DNA of 64,000 nt. It comes from Flavobacterium acetivorans (GTDB lineage: Bacteria; Bacteroidota; Bacteroidia; Flavobacteriales; Flavobacteriaceae). The translations under genes and the position numbers were made by a program. Of the stretch, positions 17,034 through 25,574 are shown one piece after another (positions within the stretch are counted from its first letter, which is position 1; each line of letters opens with the position of its first letter). The DNA is taken from assembly GCF_020911885.1 (NCBI RefSeq), contig NZ_CP087132.1, positions 806,001 to 870,000 of the forward strand, in the 5' to 3' direction. The notes under the pieces were generated by a model that had not been told where the DNA came from, made no database searches, and was given only the letters and a program-made list of their open reading frames with translations.

Positions 17034-17064
17034 GAGTTATGAATTATGAATTATGAGTTATTAT
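17034..17064. repeat. degenerate heptamer array in a 5' leader
   Basis: Units GAGTTAT, GAATTAT, GAATTAT, GAGTTAT, seven bases apart, between the -7 box (17097-17090) and the start codon (17027) of the minus-strand gene, so the array is transcribed. Confidence 0.7.
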
Positions 17065-17089
17065 ATCGCAAATCATAAAATTATTTTAG

Positions 17090-17116
17090 CAAAGATAAGA
17101 ACTTGAAAATTGGCAA
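17090..17116 (-). promoter_or_regulatory. promoter of the gene at 16671-17027 (left arm of a divergent pair)
   Basis: Minus strand TTG (17116-17114), 16-base spacer, TATCTTTG (17097-17090). The TTG is one half of CAATTG, whose other half starts the cvpA promoter. Confidence 0.65.
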
Positions 17117-17144
17117 TTGATAACCAACAATTCTTTTATCTTTG
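17117..17144 (+). promoter_or_regulatory. cvpA promoter (right arm of a divergent pair)
   Basis: TTG (17117-17119), 17-base spacer, TATCTTTG (17137-17144), 25 bases before the ATG at 17170. It makes the upstream in-frame TTG at 17110 an unlikely start. Confidence 0.7.
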
Positions 17145-17169
17145 CATTTTTATTTTAAACAGACTACGA

Positions 17170-17673
17170 ATGGGTTTTTTGGACATTATTTTAGGAGGAT
17201 TACTTGGATATGCTTTGTACAAAGGAATCCGAAACGGACTTTTTGTTGAAATCGCTTCTCTAATCTCCCTTTTGGCAGGAATTTATTTTGCGGTCAAATT
17301 TTCTTCAATAATCAAGGGAATGCTTTCGGGATTTGTTTCCTGGAATCCTTATACGGTTCAGGTGACTGCTTTTGTCCTTACTTTTATTGTAGTGGTTGTC
17401 GGTATTTATATGCTGGGAAAATTCTTTACTAATCTTGCTGATTTTGCCTATCTGGGTTGGATCAATAAAGCGGGCGGTGGTTTCTTTCGCCTATTGAAAA
17501 CAGTATTAATTATCAGTGTAGTTTTGACTGTTTTCGAAAAAGTAAATTACAAAAATTTCTTGGCCAAAAAAGAAACTCTCGACAATTCGATATTCTATAA
17601 TCCGATTCAAAAAACCGCTGGATTCCTTTTTCCTTCAATCGAAAAATGGTACGATGGTGCGAAGAAAAAATAA
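17170..17673 (+). CDS. cvpA: CvpA-family membrane protein
   Basis: 167 residues, four predicted membrane helices (about 1-20, 25-45, 60-85, 100-120). Starts MGFLDIILGGLLGYALYKGIRNGLFVEIASL, the CvpA N-terminal pattern, with the conserved VxxTAFVLTFIVV-type third segment. CvpA is needed for colicin V production and envelope homeostasis in enterobacteria; the role here is unknown. The start at 17170 follows from the promoter position. A heptamer region separates it from the convergent bat operon. Confidence 0.85.
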   Translation: MGFLDIILGGLLGYALYKGIRNGLFVEIASLISLLAGIYFAVKFSSIIKGMLSGFVSWNPYTVQVTAFVLTFIVVVVGIYMLGKFFTNLADFAYLGWINKAGGGFFRLLKTVLIISVVLTVFEKVNYKNFLAKKETLDNSIFYNPIQKTAGFLFPSIEKWYDGAKKK

Positions 17674-17707
17674 TCAGTGGTCAGCGTTTAGTGATCAGTA
17701 ATTCAGG
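17674..17707. repeat. degenerate heptamer array
   Basis: Units TCAGTGG, TCAGCGT, TTAGTGA, TCAGTAA, TTCAGG directly after the cvpA stop. An oppositely oriented set lies at 17791-17820. Confidence 0.65.
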
Positions 17708-17790
17708 AAAGGAAAATGAAAGTCAAAAGTTTCAGCTGAAAGAATACACTTTTTATACGCATCAATAAAATCTAAAGGTTCTATCTTAAA

Positions 17791-17820
17791 TCTGAACACT
17801 AAAAACCGATACCTGAAACT
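17791..17820. repeat. degenerate heptamer array, inverted relative to 17674-17707
   Basis: Units TCTGAAC, ACTAAAA, ACCGATA, CCTGAAA just downstream of the batE stop. CACTAAA and CCTGAA are reverse complements of TTTAGTG and TTCAGG in the cvpA-side array. No standard terminator is visible between the two convergent genes. Confidence 0.6.
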
Positions 17821-17821
17821 A

Positions 17822-18568
17822 TTATTTCACTTCCTTAATAGCGCTGCTTTCAATCCAACCCTCGGTGCCATCCGTTAATTGAATTTTTTTCCAATTATCC
17901 AAAGTTTCTTTGACGAATACTTTAGTGCCTTCATGTAATATGAAAACATTAGCAGCTTTCCTTTGTGGTTCGCTCTTCATATCGGAAATCTCAGCAAAAA
18001 CCACTGCAGGTCTTTCATTTTTAGCGTGACTTTTCTCAAAAATCGCTGCCGAAACACTCACAAGAAGCAGTGCTAACATCAGGAACATTCCCAAGAAGAA
18101 GATTCTCTTGGAGAGTGAAATTTGAGAAAAATAATAACCACAAAAACACAATAAAAACAATACCGAAAATGATATGGAAATCCACCCCCAAGTATTGTAT
18201 TGATAAATTCCCGTAAAATCGCGTAACAACTTAGCAAAACCTACTTTTGGAATTACTTTTATTTCATCGATGGTGCGTTTTTGGGCAAACTTCAGGTTGT
18301 TTATGATTTCATCGTCGTTAGGACTGAACGTCAACGCTTTTTCATAATTATAGATTGCCGGCGCTACCTTATTGAGTCTGTAATAGCAGTTGCCTAAATT
18401 AAAAAACAATTCTGCCGATTGCTGCTTATTGACATTCAAAACACTTTCATAGGCTTCAACTGCCTCTTGGTATTTTGCGTTTTTATAGAATTCATTCCCT
18501 TTTTCGAAGCCGTTTTGGGCAAAGAAAACTTGGGTTGTAAACAATAATATATAAAGTATGTTTTTCAT
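17822..18568 (-). CDS. batE: BatE: TPR and SH3-like protein, last gene of the bat operon
   Basis: 248 residues from the ATG at 18568, which gives a clean signal peptide (MKNILYILLFTTQVFFAQ); an ATG four codons upstream is less likely. Two to three TPR units follow (about 20-100: NGFEKGNEFYKNAKYQEAVEAYES, AELFFNLGNCYYRLNKVAPAIYNYEKAL described by their W/G/Y/A/P pattern), then two membrane helices (about 130-180) and a C-terminal bacterial SH3 domain ending WIESSAIKEVK. Bat proteins are linked to aerotolerance and cell-envelope integrity. The TPR and SH3 parts probably face the periplasm and bind protein or peptidoglycan. Confidence 0.88.
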   Translation of the reverse strand: MKNILYILLFTTQVFFAQNGFEKGNEFYKNAKYQEAVEAYESVLNVNKQQSAELFFNLGNCYYRLNKVAPAIYNYEKALTFSPNDDEIINNLKFAQKRTIDEIKVIPKVGFAKLLRDFTGIYQYNTWGWISISFSVLFLLCFCGYYFSQISLSKRIFFLGMFLMLALLLVSVSAAIFEKSHAKNERPAVVFAEISDMKSEPQRKAANVFILHEGTKVFVKETLDNWKKIQLTDGTEGWIESSAIKEVK

Positions 18569-18618
18569 TTTATTAGTCATAAGTTGCGAAGTACCAACTA
18601 TAAATTTAAAATCTAAAA

Positions 18619-20364
18619 TTATATTTGTTTTTCCAATTCCGAAATAATCAAAACCGCTTTGTCAAAATCCTGCTGTATCGTAGCGGTTGAGGAAGGCGCA
18701 TATCGAGCCACTTCACAATTCTCAGTAAGCGCAATAAAATCATTCACGGCTTCTGGTTTTGCATTTCTGTTCAACAGCAATTCCTTGATATTATCCTTAC
18801 TCATCTCTGAGGTTTCTATATGCAACTTGGCCTTCAAGAAATTGTGCATTGCTTTTTCAAGCGCAACATAAAATGGCTCTTTGTTATTAATCTGCTTTTT
18901 GGCCTCAGATAAATATTTCTTGGCCAGCCTATTATTCATCTTAATTCTATTCCCAACAATATCGCCATCAATAGCTTCTTTTTTATTCTTGAACAATACA
19001 ATTAACGGCAATAGCAAAAATGGCGCAAATAGTAAACCCAGATACAAATTAGAACCAAAAAAATCATTCTCGGCCACCGGAACAAGATTCGTTTTCAACT
19101 TAATGAATTTAAATTGTTCGCTACTCGTAATTTTATTTTTATCAGAACTTGAACTGGCAACAGCTCTTGTATCCGTTGGTCCGTCAAGAACGTTTATCAT
19201 TACCTCTGAAGATGTAATGGTTTTATAAGTTCCTGAGCCCAAATCAAAATAGGAAAACTGCATTGGTTTAATTGGATAATTCCCTTTGTATTGGGGTATA
19301 ATCGTATAACTATCCGAAATTTTTCCGCTCATACCTGCCAGTGACGTATTTACCTGTTCGTTATGAACTGCGTCATACATTTCTAATGCATTTGGAACAA
19401 CTGGTTTTGGTAAATTAAATAATTTCATATTCCCTTTACCACTCACGCTCACCACTAAATCAAGGCTTTCCCCGTTTTTAAGACTGGTCTTACTAGGAGT
19501 TACTTTGAAATCAAAATTCCCCACAGCTCCCGAAAAATCAGCAGGTTTTCCCGCTTCCGGCAATGCTCTGACCGCAATGGTTTTTGCACCGGCTGAAACT
19601 CTTTTACTATCGTCTTTCAGTACCATTTGCCCAAACATATTTCTACGATTCGTTGGCAACTGAACGTCTATATCTAGTGAAAGCGGTTCTATCTTCAGTT
19701 TTCCTGATTTTTGAGGATAAAGGACTGTTTTTCTTAAAACCACATACCTGTATTTCTCGCCTTTAAACATTCCCTCTTCGGGAACAAGTTGTTTGATGTC
19801 TATGTTTTGACTCCAAAAATCATTGTATTTCGGTCTACTGAGCTCTCCCAAATTGGTAATTCCTATATTATGACTGAAATACAATTTATAAACTACGGTA
19901 ATTGGCTCGTTGATATAGGGATTTGTTTTAGAGATATCAGCAACGAGATAAATATTATTGTCCGCAGAAACACTAGTGTCATTTGGATCTTTTGGTAGTT
20001 CAACAGCTGCCGTCACATTAATTTTTATGGGCGAAGTTTTGTACAATTGACCATTATATTCAATTGTGGCCTGCCTGATAGTAAGGGTCCCTTTTTGACT
20101 TGGTAAAAGATAATACGAATAGATTTTCTCAAAAGAACTCCTTCCATTTACCCAAGATTGGCTCACTTGCTGACTCGGTCCCGCTATAACTCTGAATCCA
20201 TCAAAAGACGGTTCGTTAAAGTTATCCCCATCTATATTCATTACAAAATCAATACGAAGTCTTTCGTTCAATCCCAACGTGGTTTTGCTCACTTTAGCTT
20301 CAAATTGTACTTGAGCCAAAAGTCCTTGAAAACTTAACAGTAATAAAATTAAATGTTTTTTCAT
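18619..20364 (-). CDS. batD: BatD protein
   Basis: 581 residues. Signal peptide about 1-17 (LILLLLSFQGLLAQ). The long periplasmic beta-sandwich part opens with VQFEAKVSKTTLGLNERLRIDFVMN, diagnostic of BatD, and contains repeated Ig-like segments such as PFTVVYKLYFS-like and LKNGESLDLVVSVSGKGNMKLF. One membrane helix lies near residues 440-457 (YLGLLFAPFLLLPLIVLF), followed by a cytosolic helical tail. It sits between batE and batC with short spacers, all on the minus strand. Confidence 0.92.
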   Translation of the reverse strand: MKKHLILLLLSFQGLLAQVQFEAKVSKTTLGLNERLRIDFVMNIDGDNFNEPSFDGFRVIAGPSQQVSQSWVNGRSSFEKIYSYYLLPSQKGTLTIRQATIEYNGQLYKTSPIKINVTAAVELPKDPNDTSVSADNNIYLVADISKTNPYINEPITVVYKLYFSHNIGITNLGELSRPKYNDFWSQNIDIKQLVPEEGMFKGEKYRYVVLRKTVLYPQKSGKLKIEPLSLDIDVQLPTNRRNMFGQMVLKDDSKRVSAGAKTIAVRALPEAGKPADFSGAVGNFDFKVTPSKTSLKNGESLDLVVSVSGKGNMKLFNLPKPVVPNALEMYDAVHNEQVNTSLAGMSGKISDSYTIIPQYKGNYPIKPMQFSYFDLGSGTYKTITSSEVMINVLDGPTDTRAVASSSSDKNKITSSEQFKFIKLKTNLVPVAENDFFGSNLYLGLLFAPFLLLPLIVLFKNKKEAIDGDIVGNRIKMNNRLAKKYLSEAKKQINNKEPFYVALEKAMHNFLKAKLHIETSEMSKDNIKELLLNRNAKPEAVNDFIALTENCEVARYAPSSTATIQQDFDKAVLIISELEKQI

Positions 20365-20440
20365 TTTTTATTTAATCCTTATCTTTTCCTAACGTTTTAT
20401 TTAATCTTGAGTTTGAATCTATTTAAGAAGTAAAACTTTG

Positions 20441-21217
20441 TTACCAATCTTTCTCAGTCTTGGTTGGTTTTCCTTTTACTTTTTGAGCATTGACTTTGTT
20501 CTGGATTTTCTTTTCTTCATTATTTACGGCATCTAAAAGACTTTCTAATCTTTGTTTAGAAATTCCTCCAGGAGCTGGTTTTGGTTCCCCTTCTTCTTTA
20601 GGCTTATCTTTTTTGTCTTCGCCGTCTTTCTTATCCTTATCCCCTTTATCGTCTTTCTTATCTTTGTCTTTGTCTCCTTTATCGTCTTTTTTGTCCTTCT
20701 CTCCGTCTTTTTTATCGTTTTTATTGTCCTTATCTTTTTTGTCTTTATCCTTATTCTTATCGTCTTTTGGAGGGTTTTCCTTCAACAACTTTTTTGCCAA
20801 AGCATAATTATACCTCGTTTCTTCATCGGAAGGGTCGTTACGAAGCGCGTTTTTATAAGCCGCTACGGCTTGTGTATAATCTTTTTCTTTCATAAAAACA
20901 TTCCCTAGATTGTGGAAAGCCTTATGTTTTTGAGGTCTTGTTTTACTATTCTCTATCGCTTTTGCATAAGCTAATTTAGCTTCGCCAACTTGATTTTGTC
21001 TGTATATGGTATTGCCTAAATTATAGGTAGCAACACTTCTATTTGGAAATTTAGAATTAGAAATCCTGTAATTGGCCTCCGCATCAACAAATTTATTTTG
21101 GGCATATTCTGCATTCGCCTCTGGTAAATTTTTATCCTTTTCCTGGGCAAATATATTCCCCAGCCCTAAAAAAAGAAGCGTCAAAAAGCTAAATAGATAT
21201 ATTTTAAAATTTTTCAT
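20441..21217 (-). CDS. batC: BatC: exported TPR protein with a Lys/Asp-rich tail
   Basis: 258 residues. Signal peptide 1-24 (ending NIFAQ), then about three TPRs over residues 30-145 (YNLGNTIYRQNQVGEAKLAYAKAIE; FHNLGNVFMKEKDYTQAVAAYKNAL; YNYALAKKLLKEN). Residues 148-215 are low-complexity and made almost only of Lys and Asp/Glu (KDKKDKDNKN, KDKKDDKGDKDKD). A short conserved end GGISKQRLESLLDAVNNEEKKIQ follows. The charged block gives long spurious antisense ORFs. Fits the TPR subunit of the Bat complex, between batB and batD. Confidence 0.9.
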   Translation of the reverse strand: MKNFKIYLFSFLTLLFLGLGNIFAQEKDKNLPEANAEYAQNKFVDAEANYRISNSKFPNRSVATYNLGNTIYRQNQVGEAKLAYAKAIENSKTRPQKHKAFHNLGNVFMKEKDYTQAVAAYKNALRNDPSDEETRYNYALAKKLLKENPPKDDKNKDKDKKDKDNKNDKKDGEKDKKDDKGDKDKDKKDDKGDKDKKDGEDKKDKPKEEGEPKPAPGGISKQRLESLLDAVNNEEKKIQNKVNAQKVKGKPTKTEKDW

Positions 21218-21270
21218 TTTTATTACATTATGTTAATCCACTAAAGCAAGCTTTATGATGGCATCGACAT

Positions 21271-22305
21271 TTATTTTTCATCGTTAAATAAATTCAACCT
21301 CTTCACCCAGCTTGTTTTTCTTTCTAATAAAAAGAGATCCAAGAATAGTAAAACAAATCCAAATCCTAAAAACCATTGAAACTGCGATTGAAAATCGGCC
21401 ATTTGCGTAGCTTCAAACTCTGTTTTTTGGATTTTATCCAAAGTGTTTTTTACATATTCTAAAACTTCTTTGGTATTACTTCCGTTTACATAACCTCCTT
21501 TTGTTGCTTTGGCAATCGCTTCCATACTGGCTTGATTTAATTTTGTCACAACCACTTCACCATTATTATCTCTTTGATAACTTTCAACGATTCCATTTCT
21601 TTTCAAAGGAATAGTTCCTCCTTTTTCGGTACCAACACCTATGGTTATGATTCGCATTCCTTGTGCATTGGCTTCTTCTGCTGCTGCTTGAGCACCTTCA
21701 GAATGATCTTCACCATCTGAAATTAAAATCAATAATTTGCTGGTTTTACTTTTGTCATCAAAATAAGTCGCCGATAATTTTATAGCTTCATCCAGTGATG
21801 TTCCTTGAGAAGAAACCATTCCGGTATTCATGCTTTGCAGGAACATTTTGGCCACACTATAATCCGTTGTTATAGGCAACACAGGGAATGCACTTCCCGC
21901 ATAAGCCACAATTCCTATCCTATCATTGCCAAGCTGGTTGATGATTTGCGAAACAATTTGTTTGCTTTTTTCCAATCGGCTCGGGGCAATATCCTCGGCA
22001 AGCATACTCTTGGAAACATCCATCGCAAAAACGATATCGATTCCCTCGCGCTTTACCGTTTCCATTTTGGTTCCAATTTTAGGATTTACCAATCCCAAAA
22101 TTAAACCCGCCATAGCCAAAAGAATTATAACCAATTTGAAAACAGGCTTAAAAGCAGAACGCTCTGGACTTAATTTTTTTATTAAATCCAAATCCCCAAA
22201 TTCACGTTGCTTTTTTCTTTTCCAATACAAATTGAACAAGAACAAAAGCACCATCAATGGCAATATTAAAAGCAGGTATAAATATTTTTTTTCGTCTAAT
22301 TCCAT
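21271..22305 (-). CDS. batB: BatB: membrane-anchored VWA-domain protein
   Basis: 344 residues. Two N-terminal membrane helices (about 8-28 and 56-74), a VWA domain with MIDAS D96-S98-S100 (AMDVSKS), a Thr/Asp later in the fold (QGTSLDEA, ISDGEDHSE), and a C-terminal helix (about 312-330). VWA domains bind ligands through a metal ion. Paralogue of BatA directly upstream; the two are thought to form the VWA core of the Bat complex. Confidence 0.93.
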   Translation of the reverse strand: MELDEKKYLYLLLILPLMVLLFLFNLYWKRKKQREFGDLDLIKKLSPERSAFKPVFKLVIILLAMAGLILGLVNPKIGTKMETVKREGIDIVFAMDVSKSMLAEDIAPSRLEKSKQIVSQIINQLGNDRIGIVAYAGSAFPVLPITTDYSVAKMFLQSMNTGMVSSQGTSLDEAIKLSATYFDDKSKTSKLLILISDGEDHSEGAQAAAEEANAQGMRIITIGVGTEKGGTIPLKRNGIVESYQRDNNGEVVVTKLNQASMEAIAKATKGGYVNGSNTKEVLEYVKNTLDKIQKTEFEATQMADFQSQFQWFLGFGFVLLFLDLFLLERKTSWVKRLNLFNDEK

Positions 22306-22363
22306 TTTCCTTTTAGTCTCCGTTTTCAGTCTTGCTCCCTGTATCGACAGAAAACTATTTTAA

Positions 22364-23365
22364 TTAAATAAAACTTCTATAAACCGTATTTCTCAAACCT
22401 ATTTCGGCCAACAACAAAAATCCGGCTAGCCAAACAAAAGCCCTGTACTTCTCATCATAATCGTAGAATTTTAATTCTTCAATTTCTGTGGTTTCCAGTT
22501 TGTTTATTTCTCCATAAATCGCTGCCAGCTTACTGTTACTTGTGGCTCTAAAATATTTACCATCGGTTTTTTTAGCGATGCTTTTCATCAATTGCTCGTC
22601 AATTTCCACTTTCATCATTTGAAACATCAATTCCCCATTTGGAGCTATAGCATATGGAGATAGGGCCATCCCATTTGTTCCTAGTCCTATGGTGTATACT
22701 TTTATCCCATATTGCTTGGCAATATCCGAAGCGGTTTCTGGCTCAATAAAACCGGCATTATTCACACCATCCGTCAAAAGAATAATAACCTTGCTCTTGG
22801 CTTTACTGTCTTTCAAACGGTTCACGGCAGTGGCTAATCCCATTCCAATTCCTGTTCCGTCCTGCAAAACATTATCGTATTTTATGCTTTTAATGGCTTC
22901 CTGAATAACCGCTTTATCGCTGGTTACCGGAGTTTTGGTATAGGCTTCAGAAGCATAAACCACTAGTCCTATTCTATCGTTTGGTCTTTCTTCCACAAAA
23001 TCAGCCGCGACTCTTTTCAGCGCTTCCATTCGGTTTGGCTTCAAATCTTTGGCAAGCATACTTCCGGAAACATCCACCGCCATGACGATATCAATTCCTT
23101 TGGTCGTTTTTGTTTTATTGCTAATGTCAACCGTTCTGGGTCTCGCCATGGCTACAATCAAGGAGCTTAAGGCTAATAATCTAAAAACGCTTAAAAAAGG
23201 CTTCATCCTTGCTAAAAAAGAAGTCGATCCCTTGAATCCTTCTATCGAACTCATTTTTAGAGTTGCTGATTGATGGTTTCTTTTATAAACCAGCCAAATA
23301 ATGGCAAGTGGAATCAAAAGAAACAACCAAAAAAACTCCGGATTTAAAAAAGTTATTTTCCCCAT
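22364..23365 (-). CDS. batA: BatA: membrane-anchored VWA-domain protein
   Basis: 333 residues. N-terminal FLNPEFFWLFLLIPLAIIWL helix, second helix about 58-72, VWA with complete MIDAS D98-S100-S102 (VDVSGSM), GTGIGMGLATAV and LLTDGVNNAG. C-terminal helix near 310-325. Its ATG overlaps the stop of the upstream BatI-type gene by one base (TAATG), so the two are translationally coupled. Confidence 0.94.
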   Translation of the reverse strand: MGKITFLNPEFFWLFLLIPLAIIWLVYKRNHQSATLKMSSIEGFKGSTSFLARMKPFLSVFRLLALSSLIVAMARPRTVDISNKTKTTKGIDIVMAVDVSGSMLAKDLKPNRMEALKRVAADFVEERPNDRIGLVVYASEAYTKTPVTSDKAVIQEAIKSIKYDNVLQDGTGIGMGLATAVNRLKDSKAKSKVIILLTDGVNNAGFIEPETASDIAKQYGIKVYTIGLGTNGMALSPYAIAPNGELMFQMMKVEIDEQLMKSIAKKTDGKYFRATSNSKLAAIYGEINKLETTEIEELKFYDYDEKYRAFVWLAGFLLLAEIGLRNTVYRSFI

Positions 23366-24996
23366 TATTTACTCAGTTGTTTTAATTCTACAGAGTTTAA
23401 AACTCGTTCAGAAATTTCATTTGCATAGGTATCACCTTCCTTGTGAAGGATCATAATTTGCTGCAATCCTCCATCTTGTCCAAACAACAAAATTTCATAA
23501 TACATTTTTTCGCTACTCTTGCTGTCTTTATTCATTTGAGAAAAAGTTCCGTATGCTTTTTGACCGCTAATTCCTTCTCCGGTATCAAAATCTTCTTGTT
23601 TCACAATCATGTTTTGCGCTCCCTGTGCTTCTAAAGTTTGAATTGTAACATCGATTGACTTCTTCAAATCGACAGCTACTTCCTGCTTGTATTTCATCGT
23701 AGAAACCATCAGATAGAAATTATCCGTAAAACTACCATAGGCAAAAGATTGCATTTCTTTGACCAAAGCCAAGCCTTCTTTTGGTAGTGATTTTGTCAAA
23801 TCAATTCTTTTAAGCACTTTAGGCGTCTCAATCTTAACCCCTGGATTTCCATAGGTACTTTGTACCCATTCGCCTTCTAGCAATTCTTTGGTTGGATGAC
23901 CTATGATGTTGTCTTTCACAAAATCAAATCCTTTTGTTGCAATAAAAAATAGTGTGGTTCCAATTAGTAAAAAAAGAACGGCTGCCACCGAAACGGCAAT
24001 GCGCCTGTTTCTCTTTTTCTTCAACTGAATTTGAATTTGTTTTTGTCTTTGGGCTTCATTGAGTAATGTATCTTCTTCCAATGCAACTTCCACAGGAATA
24101 GAACTATCCAAGGTTAAAATGGCTTTTTGAATTTTATTTCGATCCTCGGTAATTTCATAATCCAAAGGTTTGGATTTGGCAAATTTCACTAAATCGGCTT
24201 GTTTTAAAACGCGTTCTAAGTTTTCAATAGTTTCTTGTGAAACCGTCATTTTCTTTTTGACAGAAGCGGCTCTAAGACCAACTATCAATTCAGAAGTAGT
24301 GCTTTCCATAGCCGGAATTTCGATGGCTTCCTCAATATAATTTCGAGCAATATCAGTCAATTCGCTATAATAAGCTTTCACCTCGCCTTTTTGCCAAAGT
24401 TCCTTTTGTTCCAGTGTGTTCAATAAACTTGTCGCTTTTTCTATAGGCGTTTTATAAACCTCTTCTTCTATTTTTTTCTTTTGTTGTTTTTTGACCAACC
24501 AATACACCAATGCGCCAATACCCAGAATTAATGCCAGAATCAAAAGGTATTTCCACCAAACAGACATCGGGCTCTTTACGGGAACAATATCCTTAATATC
24601 ATACATTTTCTGTTTTAAAGTATCCACTTGTACATTGGCCACTTCTACCAAAAGAGAATCCGTCATGTAAGGCTTACTATTGATGAATATCTTTATGCTC
24701 GGGATAACATATTTTCCAGAATCAAACTGCGTTAATCCATATTTTTTGATTAATTCATAGCGGTCATTATTCTTTACTGTATCAATTGGATAGGACTGAA
24801 TCACTTCAAGAGCACCGATGTTTTTTAGATTCGGAAAATCCACTTTAGACAAAGTATCTACCGTGGTTTTTAAAGTCAATTTAAATTCAGCACCAATCTT
24901 GTTTTTTGTGGTATCGATACTTGTAATCACCCTTTTTTGTTGGGCAAAAACAGCTGTGGAAAGAAATAATAATAGTAAGAATAAGTGTTTTTTCAT
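23365..24996 (-). CDS. large exported membrane protein of the bat operon (BatI-type)
   Basis: 543 residues from the ATG at 24996, which gives a proper signal peptide (KKHLFLLLLFLSTAVFAQ); the ATG five codons upstream is less likely. Periplasmic beta-rich part, membrane helix near 150-168 (YLLILALILGIGALVYWLV), a cytosolic helical region with KIEEEVYKTPIEKATSLLNTLEQ, and a second membrane helix near 335-355 (AVSVAAVLFLLIGTTLFFIA). The first half resembles the BatD-like/DUF4381 proteins that accompany bat genes; the last 180 residues look like a separate extracytoplasmic domain I do not recognise. One-base overlap with batA. Confidence 0.8.
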   Translation of the reverse strand: MKKHLFLLLLFLSTAVFAQQKRVITSIDTTKNKIGAEFKLTLKTTVDTLSKVDFPNLKNIGALEVIQSYPIDTVKNNDRYELIKKYGLTQFDSGKYVIPSIKIFINSKPYMTDSLLVEVANVQVDTLKQKMYDIKDIVPVKSPMSVWWKYLLILALILGIGALVYWLVKKQQKKKIEEEVYKTPIEKATSLLNTLEQKELWQKGEVKAYYSELTDIARNYIEEAIEIPAMESTTSELIVGLRAASVKKKMTVSQETIENLERVLKQADLVKFAKSKPLDYEITEDRNKIQKAILTLDSSIPVEVALEEDTLLNEAQRQKQIQIQLKKKRNRRIAVSVAAVLFLLIGTTLFFIATKGFDFVKDNIIGHPTKELLEGEWVQSTYGNPGVKIETPKVLKRIDLTKSLPKEGLALVKEMQSFAYGSFTDNFYLMVSTMKYKQEVAVDLKKSIDVTIQTLEAQGAQNMIVKQEDFDTGEGISGQKAYGTFSQMNKDSKSSEKMYYEILLFGQDGGLQQIMILHKEGDTYANEISERVLNSVELKQLSK

Positions 24997-25043
24997 GTAT
25001 AATGTTTCCATTTTTTGATTTTCGATTGAAGCAAATGATTTTT

Positions 25044-25071
25044 GATTGAAGATTAACGATTTTTGATTTCA
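25044..25071. repeat. inverted repeat flanking the IVP gene (copy 3' of the gene)
   Basis: Contains GATTGAAG immediately followed by ATTAACGATTTTTGATT and then TCA. The reverse complement recurs at 25539-25573 with one mismatch and a 7-base indel. Both copies are built from 7-bp nGATTnn units. Confidence 0.8.
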
Positions 25072-25130
25072 GAACTGAGCTGCAATTGTAATCAAACATC
25101 GTTCATTCTATACATTTAATTCAATTTTTC

Positions 25131-25490
25131 CTAATCAGAACCTGCCTTTGATGTTTTAATACTTGAAACAAAAATCGATATTAATTCATTTGCTTCTTTT
25201 TTTACTATTATTAGTTTTTCAATATCTGATGTTAAATTTGCTTTTTCAATAATTTTCAAGCATACAAATGATTCTCTTAATTCTTTAAGACAGATACCCA
25301 TTTTATGGATAAAATCTTTCTTGCTTTCAGCACTTTGAGCTTCTCCATAATTTAAAGCTGGCGAGGTTCCAGAACGAATTATTTGACTCGCCAAATGATT
25401 TCCCGCATAATTTTTCTCAAAATTATTAGCCACATTAATAATTAAAGCTGCAAAATCTATCAATCTATCTTCTAAAACCTGCTTGTTCAT
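25131..25490 (-). CDS. four helix bundle protein (23S rRNA-IVP/S23 family)
   Basis: 119 residues from the ATG at 25490 (MNKQVLEDRLIDFAALIINVANNFEKN). The family hallmark is seen in NHLASQIIRSGTSPALNYGEAQSAESKKDFIHKMGICLKELRES, here reduced to its key parts QIIRSGTSPALNYGEA and KMGICLKELRES. The fold is a pentameric four-helix bundle known from rRNA intervening-sequence proteins and related to Avd of diversity-generating retroelements; it binds nucleic acid. No reverse transcriptase or rRNA is nearby. It interrupts the bat operon in the sense direction and is bracketed by inverted repeats, so a mobile or acquired cassette is inferred. Confidence 0.88.
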   Translation of the reverse strand: MNKQVLEDRLIDFAALIINVANNFEKNYAGNHLASQIIRSGTSPALNYGEAQSAESKKDFIHKMGICLKELRESFVCLKIIEKANLTSDIEKLIIVKKEANELISIFVSSIKTSKAGSD

Positions 25491-25538
25491 GCTTTTATAT
25501 TTATGATCGTTAATCTTTTCATTTATCACAACCACATC

Positions 25539-25573
25539 TGCAATCAAAAATCGTTAATCATCATTCTTCAATC
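25539..25573. repeat. inverted repeat flanking the IVP gene (copy 5' of the gene)
   Basis: Contains AATCAAAAATCGTTAAT and CTTCAATC separated by 7 extra bases, the reverse complement of 25044-25071. It begins one base after the DUF58 stop codon. In the operon mRNA the two copies could pair over about 28 bp with the IVP ORF in the loop. Confidence 0.8.
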
Positions 25574-25574
25574 A

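Noticed and set aside
20490..20908. Two long plus-strand ORFs opposite batC
   Set aside because: They are antisense shadows of the Lys/Asp-rich block of BatC (runs of Ser/Leu/Phe) and have no start signals or sensible residue pattern.
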